Source of the DNA: Stagnihabitans sp043721775
GTDB lineage: Bacteria; Pseudomonadota; Alphaproteobacteria; Rhodobacterales; Rhodobacteraceae
Assembly (NCBI GenBank): GCA_043721775.1
Contig: JAYSQA010000345.1
Location: 1-64,000 of the forward strand
Length of the DNA stretch: 64,000 bases
Reading direction: 5' to 3'
The stretch's first letter is position 1, and the number at the start of each line of letters is the position of its first letter. Both the position numbers and the translations under genes were made by a program. Shown here piece by piece: positions 9,392 through 19,486 of this stretch. The notes beneath the pieces were generated by a model. The model ran no database searches, was not told the DNA's origin, and worked only from the letters and a program-made list of their open reading frames with translations.

Positions 9392-12300
9392 TGCGTATAT
9401 GGCTTGCCGTACCCTTGTGCCTTCTTCCGCTGCATGCGCTTGCCGATGCGGCGGCGGACAAAGGCTTTCTGACCAACTGGCTGGAACAGAACCTGTCGGG
9501 CGGTGGCCGGACCATCACGATTGACGGCTTTCAGGGGGGGCTGTCGTCGCAGGCCAGTTTGACCCAGATGACCATCGCCGACAGTCAGGGCATCTGGCTG
9601 ACGCTGAAGGATGTAAAGCTGGATTGGGACAGGACGGCGCTGTTTTCCGGCGCGATTGCCATAACCAATCTGTCAGCCGCCGAGATTGACCTTGAACGGC
9701 TGCCGGTAACCGATGCGGCCTCGGCGCTGCCCTCGGCTGTAGCGCGGCCTTGGGCCTTGCCGGAATTGCCGATCTCGGTCGCGATTGATGCGATTTCGGC
9801 GCCTCGGTTACTGTTGGGGCCCAGCATCCTTGGTCAGGCGGTAGAGGCCAGTCTGACTGCCGATGTCACCCTTTCAGGCGGCGAGGGTGCAGCCCACCTG
9901 AACCTGCTGCGCGGTGGGGATGGGCCCAAGGGGCATGTGACGCTTGCAGGCAGTTTTTCGAACGCAACGCAGGTGCTGAATCTTGCGCTGGACGCTGCCG
10001 AGGATGCGCATGGAATTGCGGCCTCGCTGCTGCATGTGCCGGGCGCCCCGGCGACACAAGTGAAAGTTGACGGAACCGGGCCGCTGTCTGCCTTTGCGGC
10101 GACAGTGAACCTGTCAACCGATGGCGCGACACGGCTGGCAGGCAAGGTGAGCACAGCGACGGATGCGGCGGGCAATCGCAGTTTTGCAGCCGATCTGGCT
10201 GGGGATCCGACCCCGGTGTTTCTGCCGCAATATGCCAGCTTCTTTGGCCCACACGTCTCGCTTCAAGTTCAGGGCCAGCGCGCGGTGAATGGCGCGCTGC
10301 GGCTTGATACTTTGTCAGTGCAAAGTCAGGCGTTAAGCTTGACGGGCAGCATGGCGCTGGCGGCAGATTATCACCCGGAAAGCTTTAGCCTGACGGGAAA
10401 GCTGGCGATGGCCTCTGGCCGGGTGACGTTGCCGGTTGCCACGGCGCAGCCGATCACACTGAACAGTGCCGACGTGGCGCTGCGCTTTGACGCGGCAACC
10501 GGTCCGCTTTGGCACCTGACCACCACGGTTAACCAGTTTGATAACGGCAGTCTGACGGTGGGTGTGCTGAAGCTTGCCGCTGACGGGCGGTTGAATGATC
10601 AGGTGTTTGATGGGTCCGCCCAATTCGACGCGCAGGCGCTGGCGGCGGCTGATCCGGCGTTGGCGCTTGCCTTGGGAACAACCTTGACCGGGGCAGCCGA
10701 TTTCAATCTGGATCAGGCCAACTCTGCCCTGAAAGTGTCAAAGCTGACGCTGATGGCGCCGGGCTATGCGGTGCAGATACACGGCACCATCGGGCAGATG
10801 GCGGCGCTTGAGGGTCAGGTTACCGGACACTATGACGATCTGTCACGACTGTCCGGTCTGGCGGGCAAACCGCTAAGCGGTGCCGCAAGCTTTGCCGTTG
10901 ATGGCGCGTTTGCGCCGCTGACCGGGGCCTTTGACATGACAGGTTCGGTCAAAGGCGACGGTCTTGGCATTGGCATCGCGCAGGTCGATGCTTTGCTGGC
11001 GGGCAGCAGCACAGTCAGCATTGACGCCAAGCGCGATGAGATGGGCACAACGGTGCGCAAGCTTGCGGTTCGGGCGGCAAGCTTGTCTGCCGATCTGACC
11101 GGCAGTTTTGCCAAAGGCGGGGCAAATCTGTCCGGGACGCTGGCTTTCGCGGACCTTTCGGCTTTGGGGCTGGGGTACGCAGGCGGCCTGAAAGCCTCGG
11201 TCAAGTTCAATGGTGGGCTGAAGGATGGCCAGATCAGCGCCACGGCGCAGGGTCAGGGCGTGGCCCTTGGTCAGCGCCAGGCTGATGGGCTTTTGGTCGG
11301 CACCAGCGATCTGGCGCTGGAGGCAACCTATGCGGGCGGCATCGTCAGCCTGCAAAAGGCGCAGGTGACCTCTGCCCAAGGGCAGGTTGCGGTGCAGGGA
11401 ACGGCATCGGTCGACTATAGTGATCTGAAGGCGACACTGTCCTTGCCCAACCTTACGCCCTTGGGGGCGGGTTTCAACGGAGCGATTGACGGAAAGGCCA
11501 CGTTTACCGGCAAGACCGACGACGGCATGGTGACATTTGACGCCAGCGCCAACAATCTTGCCATCGGACAAGCGCAGACCGACATGTTGCTGCGCGGGAA
11601 ATCGACGGTTTCGGCCGAGTGGGCCATGACGCCGGATGGCTTGCGGATTGACCGGGCGATGCTTGGCAACCGGCAGCTTTCGGCGATTATCAGCGGAACG
11701 GTCGCAGGCACCACCCGCAAGCTGACGCTTTCGGCAAAACTGACTAACCTTGGCGTGCTTTTCCCGCAGTTTCCGGGTGCGGTGACCATATCGGGCACGG
11801 CGTCGCAAGGCAGTGACGGCACTCGGCTGGATCTTGCGGCCAAGGGGCCGGGGCAGATTGATGCCAAGGTGGGCGGTAACCTGTCGGCGGACTATACCCG
11901 CGCCGATTTGGGCGTGACGGGAACGGCAACGGCAGCGCTGGCGAATGGGTTCATCTCTCCGCAGTCGGTCGATGGCGCGGTGCGGTTTGATCTGCGGCTG
12001 GCGGGGCCATTGGCGCTGTCATCATTAAGCGGGCCCGTCTCGATCAGCGGCGGGCGGCTGGCGGATCCGTCGCTGACCCTCGGGCTGACCAATCTTGCCG
12101 CCACGGTAACGCTTGGCGGTGGGCGGTTGCAGCTTGATCTGACCAGTGGCGTGTCGACAGGTGGCAAGATTGGCGTTAAGGGCACCGTTGGGCTGGCGTC
12201 GCCCTATATGGCGGATTTGACGATCAAGCTGGATCAGGCAGTTCTGAAGGACCCGCAGCTTTATGCCACCACCGCCAATGGCAGCGTAACCTTCCGGGGC

Positions 12301-13188
12301 CCGGCACTGGGTGGCGCGCGCATTGCGGGCTCTGTCGCGCTTGGCAAGACAGAGCTTCACATTCCGTCAACCGGAATGGGGGCAGATGGCGGGCTTCCTG
12401 ACTTGAAGCACCGCAACGACAGCGCTGACGTGCGTGCCACCCGGGTCAGTGCCGGGTTGGGGGCAGGCACCCAGGGCAAGGCCTCTGGCCCGGCATATGC
12501 GCTGGATGTGTCGATTTCGGCGCCGAATCAGGTCTTTATCCGGGGCCGGGGTCTGGATGCGGAACTGGGCGGCAGTCTTGTCTTGCGGGGTACAACGGCC
12601 AACATCGTGCCCTCGGGGGCGTTCAATCTGATCCGGGGGCGGCTGGATATTCTTGGCAAACGTCTGGTCCTGTCCGAGGCGCAGATTCAGATGCAGGGTG
12701 CGCTGGTGCCGTATATTCACGTCGTCGCCTCGGTTGAAAGCGATGGGGTGACGTCTTCGGTGCAGATCGAGGGCAATGCGACCAGCCCGGCGGTGACCTT
12801 CGTATCCTCTCCGGATTTGCCGCAGGAAGAGGTGCTGGCGCATCTTTTGTTCAACAAGGGTCTGTCCAACATCAGCGCATTTCAGGCGGCGCAACTCGCC
12901 TCGGCTGTGGCTACTTTGGCGGGGGGTGGCGGCGGCGGGGTTCTGGGGGCGTTGCGCAGCAAGACCGGGCTGGATAATCTGGACATTCAGGCCGATGGCA
13001 GCGGAACTTCGTCCGTTACGGCGGGCAAGTATATCAGCGACAAGGTCTATAGCGAGGTGACGGTTGACCAGACCGGCAAAAGCTCGATCAGTTTGAACTA
13101 TGACGTGACGCGGAATATCACGCTGAAAGGCCACGTGGATTCAGACAACAAGACCGGCGTGGGCATCTATCTGAAACGCGATTACTGA
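9391..13188 (+). CDS. tamB: translocation and assembly module protein TamB
   Basis: A very long (1265 residues), repetitive, beta-rich periplasmic protein. It begins with a hydrophobic segment (about residues 3-19) and ends with the conserved DUF490/TamB C-terminal domain, visible from SGAFNLIRGRLDILGKRL through VYSEVTVDQTGKSSI and ending in KRDY. The middle consists of repeated beta segments expected to form a hydrophobic groove bridging the periplasm for lipid transport. The first base of its ATG is the last base of the tamA stop. The order TamA-TamB and the length are standard for the pair. Confidence 0.93.
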   Translation: MRIWLAVPLCLLPLHALADAAADKGFLTNWLEQNLSGGGRTITIDGFQGGLSSQASLTQMTIADSQGIWLTLKDVKLDWDRTALFSGAIAITNLSAAEIDLERLPVTDAASALPSAVARPWALPELPISVAIDAISAPRLLLGPSILGQAVEASLTADVTLSGGEGAAHLNLLRGGDGPKGHVTLAGSFSNATQVLNLALDAAEDAHGIAASLLHVPGAPATQVKVDGTGPLSAFAATVNLSTDGATRLAGKVSTATDAAGNRSFAADLAGDPTPVFLPQYASFFGPHVSLQVQGQRAVNGALRLDTLSVQSQALSLTGSMALAADYHPESFSLTGKLAMASGRVTLPVATAQPITLNSADVALRFDAATGPLWHLTTTVNQFDNGSLTVGVLKLAADGRLNDQVFDGSAQFDAQALAAADPALALALGTTLTGAADFNLDQANSALKVSKLTLMAPGYAVQIHGTIGQMAALEGQVTGHYDDLSRLSGLAGKPLSGAASFAVDGAFAPLTGAFDMTGSVKGDGLGIGIAQVDALLAGSSTVSIDAKRDEMGTTVRKLAVRAASLSADLTGSFAKGGANLSGTLAFADLSALGLGYAGGLKASVKFNGGLKDGQISATAQGQGVALGQRQADGLLVGTSDLALEATYAGGIVSLQKAQVTSAQGQVAVQGTASVDYSDLKATLSLPNLTPLGAGFNGAIDGKATFTGKTDDGMVTFDASANNLAIGQAQTDMLLRGKSTVSAEWAMTPDGLRIDRAMLGNRQLSAIISGTVAGTTRKLTLSAKLTNLGVLFPQFPGAVTISGTASQGSDGTRLDLAAKGPGQIDAKVGGNLSADYTRADLGVTGTATAALANGFISPQSVDGAVRFDLRLAGPLALSSLSGPVSISGGRLADPSLTLGLTNLAATVTLGGGRLQLDLTSGVSTGGKIGVKGTVGLASPYMADLTIKLDQAVLKDPQLYATTANGSVTFRGPALGGARIAGSVALGKTELHIPSTGMGADGGLPDLKHRNDSADVRATRVSAGLGAGTQGKASGPAYALDVSISAPNQVFIRGRGLDAELGGSLVLRGTTANIVPSGAFNLIRGRLDILGKRLVLSEAQIQMQGALVPYIHVVASVESDGVTSSVQIEGNATSPAVTFVSSPDLPQEEVLAHLLFNKGLSNISAFQAAQLASAVATLAGGGGGGVLGALRSKTGLDNLDIQADGSGTSSVTAGKYISDKVYSEVTVDQTGKSSISLNYDVTRNITLKGHVDSDNKTGVGIYLKRDY

Positions 13189-13203
13189 CGTTCGCTTCAG
13201 GGT

Positions 13204-14034
13204 CTAGTGCCTGCGGCGTTCGGCATCGACGGCGGCACCAAGAAGCACCGTGTAGGCGCTGACGTAAAGCCAGATCAGCAGCACAACCACCGCACCGATC
13301 GAACCGTAGATGCGGTTGTAGGACGGGAAATTGGCCAGATACAGCATGAAGCCCCGGGCCGCCAAGGCCCACAAGACCACGGCCACCAACAGGCCCCAAC
13401 TGAACAGGGGCGGCAAACGGGCGCCGTAGTTGGGGCCATAGCGGTACGCGATGCCGACCGAAGCCACGACAAGAACCACGCCAAGCGCAAGATTGGCCCT
13501 GTGCAGCAACACCGCATCATCGCCGGGAAGCGGTAGAAGGCCGATGATCAGGGGGGTCACAACGGTAACCAACATAGCCGCCAGCGCAAAGCCGATCAGC
13601 ACCAAAGTCAGTAACAGCGCCCGCAATTGGTGGTGCCCGCCAGAGCGGTTGGGCAACTGGTGAATGGCATTCAGCCCGCGAATCAAAGCGGCGACACCCG
13701 CGCGGGCCGACCAAAGCGCGAACAAGGTGGATAGTACGGTCGCCCAGCCCAGCTGGGGCCCACGCACCGCCAACAGACCCCGAACCTGAGACTGCACAAG
13801 GGAAAGCGCCTCTGGCGGAAGGAACCCTTTCAAGAGGTCCACCTGGGTTTGGATAACCGACGGGTCGTTCAGCGTGCCCCAGATCGCGATAATTGCCGCT
13901 GTCGCCGGGAACAGCGCCAGAAACCCAAAGAACGCAACGCCGGCAGAAATCAGGTCAAGTTCGGCCTGCTCTGTCCTGCGGTACAGCCTCAACGCGGCGG
14001 CGAGAAAATGAGGAGGCAGCGGTAGCCGTCGCAA
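13204..14034 (-). CDS. YihY/BrkB-family inner-membrane protein
   Basis: A 276-residue polytopic membrane protein with about six hydrophobic segments. The N-terminal motif (ISAGVAFFGFLALFPATAA), the LWSARAGVAALIRGLNAI segment and the C-terminal SYNRIYGSIGAVVVLLIWLY stretch are signatures of the YihY/BrkB family. The molecular function of this family is unsettled; the old name ribonuclease BN was an error. It ends 15 bases from the convergent tamB and lies downstream of the exopolysaccharide genes, separated from them by a hairpin terminator. Confidence 0.9.
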   Translation of the reverse strand: MRRLPLPPHFLAAALRLYRRTEQAELDLISAGVAFFGFLALFPATAAIIAIWGTLNDPSVIQTQVDLLKGFLPPEALSLVQSQVRGLLAVRGPQLGWATVLSTLFALWSARAGVAALIRGLNAIHQLPNRSGGHHQLRALLLTLVLIGFALAAMLVTVVTPLIIGLLPLPGDDAVLLHRANLALGVVLVVASVGIAYRYGPNYGARLPPLFSWGLLVAVVLWALAARGFMLYLANFPSYNRIYGSIGAVVVLLIWLYVSAYTVLLGAAVDAERRRH

Positions 14035-14069
14035 TCCCCGATCCTCCGCAAGAGTGGCGCTTCACACAG

Positions 14070-14100
14070 AAAAAACGAGCCCGCCCAACTGGCGCGCCCG
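14070..14100 (-). terminator. Rho-independent terminator downstream of the YjbE-like gene
   Basis: Read on the minus strand, a GC-rich stem (arms about 14091-14100 and 14076-14086, with one G-U pair and one mismatch) is followed directly by six T residues (14075-14070). It sits just after the small secreted-protein gene and before the YihY gene. Confidence 0.7.
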
Positions 14101-14134
14101 TTGCAAGATTGATTGGTCCGGCGATCAAATCAGA

Positions 14135-14359
14135 TCAGGTACCCGGGGTCGAGTTGCCCGAATTGCCCAGAACAGCACCGACCACAACAACCGCAGCACC
14201 ACCCAACAGCAACAGGGCCAGCGGCGATATGTTTGGCAGAGACGACGGAACAACCGGAACCGGCTGGACATATTTCAGCTTTTCATCCTTCACGCCACCA
14301 GCGAACCCGGCAGTTGCTGCCAACGACAAGGCCAGCGTCAGAGTAACAATCTTCCTCAT
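14135..14359 (-). CDS. YjbE-like small secreted protein
   Basis: A 74-residue protein with a clean signal peptide (cleavage likely after GFA, leaving GGVKD), a Pro/Val-rich linker and a hydrophobic segment (about 46-63) ending in NSGNSTPGT. The ATG at 14359 has a GGAGG site six bases upstream, so the longer frame to 14482 is not used. Position immediately after YjbF- and YjbH-like genes matches the E. coli yjbEFGH exopolysaccharide operon, whose first gene also encodes a tiny secreted protein. It resembles the two small proteins at 26557 and 26955 in size, signal peptide and C-terminal hydrophobic stretch. Function unknown. Confidence 0.8.
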   Translation of the reverse strand: MRKIVTLTLALSLAATAGFAGGVKDEKLKYVQPVPVVPSSLPNISPLALLLLGGAAVVVVGAVLGNSGNSTPGT

Positions 14360-14432
14360 GAAAACCTCCAAAATTTCGTCATTGATTTTTGTAGCACGAA
14401 GGACCGGTCTTGGTAAGACCCTAGTGAGCCCA

Positions 14433-15119
14433 TCAGTCGATAATGCGCTGCAGTTGCACTGATGCCGCTTGCGCAGACACATACTGAACCGACCGCCTTA
14501 GACTTCCGCTTCCGTCGAACCAGTAGACGTTTTCAAATGCGGTCTCCGGATTGGAGCAGGATTCTGTAATGCGGCGCGTCGCATAGGCCTTGCCCAGAAC
14601 CGCAATGGTCTCAGCACCCGAGGCTACAAAATTGCAATCAAAATCAGACTGTTGCGGTTGATCTGCGCCGTCGAGATAGTAATAGACGCGGTGGAAGAAC
14701 CCGCTTCCGGATCTGGCTTGGCCCACCGTCGGCGTGGTGGCCGACATGAGGTCAGCCCCAAATCCCCGCGTGGCCACCAGAATTCCATCGTTCAACGATA
14801 CGCTTTCATAGCTTTTGCTGGCCCAAGTCTGGATCGGGCCATTGTCGCCATAGGGCACCATGAAATTATTATACCGCATTTTATCTATCTTGACGCTGTA
14901 GATCGGTTGTCCCACGTTCAGCAATGCCGCGCGGAGCTGTGCGTCGTCTAAAGGCGCTGTGGCCGGCTTGTGACCCAGCGTCAGCAGCGATCCTGCAACG
15001 GTCTTGAGGCTTCTTGCTGCCGCCTGATTCTCTCCAGCCTGGGGATCGGTACCGCACGCGGACAACAAGGCGAGGGCGAAAAGGGCCGCGCTGGTCGGGC
15101 CTGGGAATTCAAATTTCAT
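14433..15119 (-). CDS. YjbF/GfcB-like exopolysaccharide lipoprotein
   Basis: A 228-residue lipoprotein: the signal peptide ends in a lipobox LLSAC with Cys22. The body shows YjbF-family features, including the segment YGDNGPIQTWASKSYESVSLNDGILVATRGFG (given here in parts: YGDNG, then SLNDGILVATRGFGADLM) and a C-terminal YWFDGSGSLRRSVQY. The family belongs to group 4 capsule and Yjb exopolysaccharide loci and probably sits in the outer membrane. I chose ATG 15119 because it overlaps the YjbH stop as ATGA, giving translational coupling. Confidence 0.85.
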   Translation of the reverse strand: MKFEFPGPTSAALFALALLSACGTDPQAGENQAAARSLKTVAGSLLTLGHKPATAPLDDAQLRAALLNVGQPIYSVKIDKMRYNNFMVPYGDNGPIQTWASKSYESVSLNDGILVATRGFGADLMSATTPTVGQARSGSGFFHRVYYYLDGADQPQQSDFDCNFVASGAETIAVLGKAYATRRITESCSNPETAFENVYWFDGSGSLRRSVQYVSAQAASVQLQRIID

Positions 15120-17287
15120 TTCCAGACCCGTCCCCATTGGGCATCCAGCCGCGTTTGATCGTAGCTGCGCAACACTTCGTATAGCCGGTCGCTCACCTCA
15201 AGGCGAGCGCCGCCGTCACGTCCGATCGGGCGAATGATCAGAGACTTGTTTGTCCGCGTCGGCTGGCCGGTCAGCCAACTGAACGGGATTTGCAGCGTTA
15301 TGCCCTTGTCAAACGAACCCTCACCAAAAGTCTTGGCGGACACGTTGGTCTTGGTCGCAAAGGCGCCGATCCGCCAGCCATTGGCAAACTCTCGGGTAAT
15401 GGCAAGGGTGGCACCGGTGTCGCCTGCCAGATAGCGGCCCACATCAACCTGAGCGTGGAATCCATTGCCAAAGTCGTAGTAGCCCGAGGCATGTCCAGTG
15501 GCGACGCGATAGTTGTACTCATCAAAGCCAAGCCCGCCGTCGGTGTTGCGCTGCGCGACATAGTTGACCTCTGCCCCAAGCGCCCATCGGCGGGTTACCG
15601 GGCGCCACAGAACCTCGGTCGAAACGCCGGCAAACATACTTTCAAGGTAACCGACCGTCACGCGCCCGTAAACGTTCGAGGTCAAACGGGTGTACCACGA
15701 CACCGTGAGCGTTTCGAGGTCAGGGTCCGCCTTAGTGTCATAAACACTGGAATCGCTGCGGACATGCTGCATCACGCAGTTGGAGCAAGGCTTTTCCCGG
15801 ATGTTGGTGAAGGCAAGCTGGGTCACCGACCCGGCAAGAATGAAGCCCGGAGCAAGTTCGTACTGCGCCGAGAACCGCAGACCGATACCGGCCTGAAGTG
15901 GGTTGACCGGGTTGAACAGCGCCGTCCGGGTGAACGGAAGCAGCGACCAGTTGAAACGCGGGTAAAGTGCCGGGTTACGCTCGGTTCCGGGCAGGGGCAG
16001 TCCGGCATCGACAACCTCGGACCGGATGCGCAGATTGTGACCGGCCTCGGACGCGAATTCAAGATTTTCAAGGTCAGTGCGGCGAATTACAACCATGGAT
16101 CCGGCGATGCCGTGATCAATCGGGACAATTTCGAACAACTCCACCGATGCCGGCAGAGAATGCGTCATGGCGCGCGCAACCCGGCCCACGGCTTGGGCAG
16201 CTGCATCATACTTCGTGTTGCGGAAGCGAACCTGCGCTTTGGTGCCGGTGACGCCCAGCGACTCGATCACAACGCCGGTTCCGGCGAGGTTTCTGGACAG
16301 GTTGTCCATGAGGACGCCCTTGATCCCCTCAACCTCGGTCCAGTCGGTCGCCCATTTGTCCGGGCTGCTGGCCTGCGAGGGACGGACTTTGACAGGCTCG
16401 GGCCCGGGCCCGCCGATACCGCCGGTCGGACGCTGGGCCGGGTTCAGGAAAACGGTCATGTTAAGACCGATTTCGCTGCCGTACATGTAGTAGCCGCCAA
16501 GAAGCACTGAAGGATTGGGCTGATATTCCAGCCCGAAGTTCATCGGGCTTTTGCGGACGAAGGTGCCGCGCTTCTTGGCTTCTTCGGTGTAAGCATCCGA
16601 CGAATACTCGGCCTTGAAGGTCAGCTTGTCGTTGAAGTGATACTCGATACCGCCGAAAGGGGCAGCATCGCCGCGGAACCATTGCTTGAAATTGACGTTG
16701 CCGCCACTGCCAACGTCAATTTTCCTGCGGGGGCCAAAGGGCTGACCAATGGCACCGTAGCTGCCCAGCCGACCAAAGCCGATCCCGGCGGTAACCTTCA
16801 GGCGCGGGCCAAAGTTCTTCGTCATGGCAATGTATTCAGCCGACGACAGACCAGTTCCAACGAAATCCTGTAGCCCCACCGTGACCGAGGGCAGAAAACG
16901 ACCTTCGGTCAGGATCTGGTAGCTGATGTCAAAGTTGCGGTCGTAGTAAATTGCAAAATTGTTCGGCTTGTTACAAGGTGTGTCCGGGTCATTATCCTGA
17001 CAGGCCGGAATTTTGGCGTTCCAGGCATGGATGCCGACATACCGAAACACCCCAGACAGCCGTGGCGTCAGCTGAAAGCGTAAAGAGTTGCGCACGATCG
17101 GGCCGAACTTCGAATGGTCGAAGGTCAGGAAACCGTCCGGCATCTGCTCGCCCGAGGGCATGTCGATCAGGCCGACCTGGCCAGACAGGTTCAAACTCGG
17201 CCGCATTTCTGCCTGTGAGGGGATTGCAACGAGGCACGCCAACCCAACCAAGGCCCGCGAGACGATCAAACGGAGAGAGTTTTTCAC
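15116..17287 (-). CDS. YjbH-like outer-membrane exopolysaccharide protein
   Basis: A 723-residue protein with a signal peptide (cleavage likely after PSQA) followed by the YjbH domain: GLIDMPSGEQMPDG near the N terminus, the GFGRLGSYGAIGQPFGPR region, and barrel-like beta strands to the end (WRPVTRRWALGAEVNYV, DYQ-type repeats). YjbH proteins are large outer-membrane proteins encoded with YjbE/F/G and linked to exopolysaccharide production. It overlaps the YjbF start by 4 bases. A YjbG/GfcC gene, present in the enterobacterial operon, is missing here. Confidence 0.9.
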   Translation of the reverse strand: MKNSLRLIVSRALVGLACLVAIPSQAEMRPSLNLSGQVGLIDMPSGEQMPDGFLTFDHSKFGPIVRNSLRFQLTPRLSGVFRYVGIHAWNAKIPACQDNDPDTPCNKPNNFAIYYDRNFDISYQILTEGRFLPSVTVGLQDFVGTGLSSAEYIAMTKNFGPRLKVTAGIGFGRLGSYGAIGQPFGPRRKIDVGSGGNVNFKQWFRGDAAPFGGIEYHFNDKLTFKAEYSSDAYTEEAKKRGTFVRKSPMNFGLEYQPNPSVLLGGYYMYGSEIGLNMTVFLNPAQRPTGGIGGPGPEPVKVRPSQASSPDKWATDWTEVEGIKGVLMDNLSRNLAGTGVVIESLGVTGTKAQVRFRNTKYDAAAQAVGRVARAMTHSLPASVELFEIVPIDHGIAGSMVVIRRTDLENLEFASEAGHNLRIRSEVVDAGLPLPGTERNPALYPRFNWSLLPFTRTALFNPVNPLQAGIGLRFSAQYELAPGFILAGSVTQLAFTNIREKPCSNCVMQHVRSDSSVYDTKADPDLETLTVSWYTRLTSNVYGRVTVGYLESMFAGVSTEVLWRPVTRRWALGAEVNYVAQRNTDGGLGFDEYNYRVATGHASGYYDFGNGFHAQVDVGRYLAGDTGATLAITREFANGWRIGAFATKTNVSAKTFGEGSFDKGITLQIPFSWLTGQPTRTNKSLIIRPIGRDGGARLEVSDRLYEVLRSYDQTRLDAQWGRVWK

Positions 17288-17400
17288 AGAAGCCAGCCTT
17301 TTCGATTAAGCTGTCAGTTTAGGCCAACGGCCCGATACGGCAACCCGGAATATGTTCTTCGCTGACGACCTGCGGCAACGCAGCAACGCAAAGCGGCGCA

Positions 17401-19338
17401 TCAGCCCTTAAAGGCGGCCTCAGATGCAAATCCAACGGTGTCTCTGTCCAAAGACTGCCCAAAACCCTCAACATAGGCGGCAGCGACGGCGCGGGCGGCC
17501 TGCGCGTCGCCGGTGGCCATCGCGTTGCGCAGCGCCTGAAGCGCCTTTGCCATATCAAGCTCCGACAGGCTGCCTTCATGGGCACGCAGGATCTTGGCGT
17601 GTGGTGTCGTCAGCAGGCCCGCGCCGATCAGCAATTCCTCGTGCATCTTCTCGCCGGGGCGCAGGCCGATCATCTGGATTTCAATGTCACCATCGGGCTG
17701 GTTTTCATCGCGAACGGTGTAGCCCGAGGCCTGGATCATCTGTTCGGCCAGATCCCTGATCCGCATCGGTTTGCCCATGTCGAGCACAAAGACATCACCC
17801 CCGGTCTCTGACCCGGTGCAGGAAAAACTGCCCGCCAGCAAGACAAGGTGGGCAGCTTCGGAAATCGTCATGAAATAGCGCGTGACGTCTTCATGAGTCA
17901 GCGTGACCGGGCCGCCGCGGCGGATCTGATCCTTGAACAGCGGGACGACCGAACCGGACGACCCAAGAACATTGCCGAACCGCACCATGGAATAGATTGT
18001 CTTGCTGGACCGTTTGGCAAGGTCTTGCACGACCATCTCTGCCAGACGCTTGGAGGCACCCATCATGTTGGTCGGCCGCACGGCTTTGTCGGTCGAGATC
18101 AGGATGAACCGTTGCACGCCAGCCTCTTCGGCAGCGTCGGCCAGGGTTCGGGTGCCCAGAACGTTGTTCACCATGCCCGCAACCGGGTTCATTTCAACCA
18201 GCGGAACGTGTTTGTAGGCGGCGGCGTGAACGACAACCTCGATCCCATGATCAGACATCGCGGACCGGGTCGCCCGCGAATCCGTGACCGAGCCCAGAAC
18301 CGGGATGATTTCGGTTCGGCCCAGATCAGGCCGCGCCCGCAACTCGCGATCAATTTCATACAAGGCAAGCTCGCTCACCTCGAACAAGACAAGTTTGCGG
18401 GGCGTAAAGGTCAGCAGCTGGCGGCACAGCTCTGATCCGATAGAGCCCCCTGCCCCGGTAACCAGAATCGTCCGGCCCGAATAGGCGGTGAACCCATCCG
18501 TGACCTCTTGTTCAACCATCTCTCGGCCTAGAAATTTGTTGGCTGACACCGGTGCCAGGTTGTTCACCAACGCCTCTGCCCCGACCAGCTGCGCGAATGA
18601 CGGCAGGGCCAGCACATCCACGCCCAGATCCTGCAAGCGCCTGGCGATCTGTGTCTGTTTCGGGGCCGAGACCGAGGGCATGGCCAAAAGCACGCGGTCA
18701 ATCTCTTTGTCGCGGACGATCTGTTTGATCTTGTCGGGCGACATGACGCGCAGGCCTGCGACGGTCATCGAATGCAGGCTTTTGTCGTCATCCAGAAAGG
18801 CCACGACCATGATGGATTCGTGTGATTTCAAGGCAGCGGCCAGTTGAGTGCCCGTGGTGCCCGCGCCGTAAATCAGCACGCGCCAGCGCCGATGACCCCA
18901 GCGCAGAACCAGCAGGTAGAAGTTAAGCATTGCAAGGCGGATGCCAACCGATCCCAGAAAGAACAACAGGCCGAACAGGCTGATCCCGACCGCCGGAAAG
19001 GTGACCCCGAATTCGCGGCACATCACCCATAGCGCTGCCACCAGCAACCCCGAGAAGCTGGCGGTCCGCAAAACGGCCAGCGATTCGAAAGCCTTCAGCC
19101 GGATATTTGGGATGCCGAGCACCAACGAAATCAAGGCTGAAACCAGCGGAAACGCGAAGAACACCCCCCGCATCTCGCGCAGCGTCTCAGCCGGAAGCAA
19201 CGACGACTTGACAAGCATCACGCTGACAAGCAGCGCCGCGAAGGCGATGCCAACGTCGATCAGCAGGAATACCAAGCGTTTGTGCGCCCTGTTGAGGCGG
19301 TCTACCAAGGCAAAAAGTCGGGTTCGCAGTGCTGTCAT
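17401..19338 (-). CDS. WbpM/CapD-type nucleotide-sugar 4,6-dehydratase
   Basis: A 645-residue membrane-anchored short-chain dehydrogenase of the WbpM/FlaA1 long form. Four transmembrane segments (about residues 20-150) are followed by a CoA-binding-like Rossmann domain (YGAGTTGTQLAAAL) and then the catalytic SDR domain from about residue 285 (VTGAGGSIGSELCRQ, STDKAVRPTNMMGASKR, RFGNVLGSSGSVVPLF, GLRPGEKMHEELL). As in other WbpM proteins, Met replaces the usual Tyr of YxxxK (MGASK). It should make a UDP-4-keto-6-deoxy amino sugar for the locus polysaccharide. It is 113 bases upstream of the YjbH-like gene on the same strand. Confidence 0.93.
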   Translation of the reverse strand: MTALRTRLFALVDRLNRAHKRLVFLLIDVGIAFAALLVSVMLVKSSLLPAETLREMRGVFFAFPLVSALISLVLGIPNIRLKAFESLAVLRTASFSGLLVAALWVMCREFGVTFPAVGISLFGLLFFLGSVGIRLAMLNFYLLVLRWGHRRWRVLIYGAGTTGTQLAAALKSHESIMVVAFLDDDKSLHSMTVAGLRVMSPDKIKQIVRDKEIDRVLLAMPSVSAPKQTQIARRLQDLGVDVLALPSFAQLVGAEALVNNLAPVSANKFLGREMVEQEVTDGFTAYSGRTILVTGAGGSIGSELCRQLLTFTPRKLVLFEVSELALYEIDRELRARPDLGRTEIIPVLGSVTDSRATRSAMSDHGIEVVVHAAAYKHVPLVEMNPVAGMVNNVLGTRTLADAAEEAGVQRFILISTDKAVRPTNMMGASKRLAEMVVQDLAKRSSKTIYSMVRFGNVLGSSGSVVPLFKDQIRRGGPVTLTHEDVTRYFMTISEAAHLVLLAGSFSCTGSETGGDVFVLDMGKPMRIRDLAEQMIQASGYTVRDENQPDGDIEIQMIGLRPGEKMHEELLIGAGLLTTPHAKILRAHEGSLSELDMAKALQALRNAMATGDAQAARAVAAAYVEGFGQSLDRDTVGFASEAAFKG

Positions 19339-19486
19339 GAGAACGAAAGGAGCCTTCTGATTTTGGTAAGTCCTTGCCGGACACTGAATTCAATGCCGGT
19401 GCACCGAGCGCTTTCCCCCCTTACACGGTACGGCTGCTGTGCAGCCCATTCAAGTGAAACGCCGTTAAACCAACATCAATCTGCTT

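Noticed and set aside
15290..16510. Open frame of 406 codons on the plus strand opposite the YjbH-like gene
   Set aside because: Low-complexity Arg/Gly/His-rich product without motifs; the minus strand carries a clear YjbH protein with signal peptide and translational coupling.
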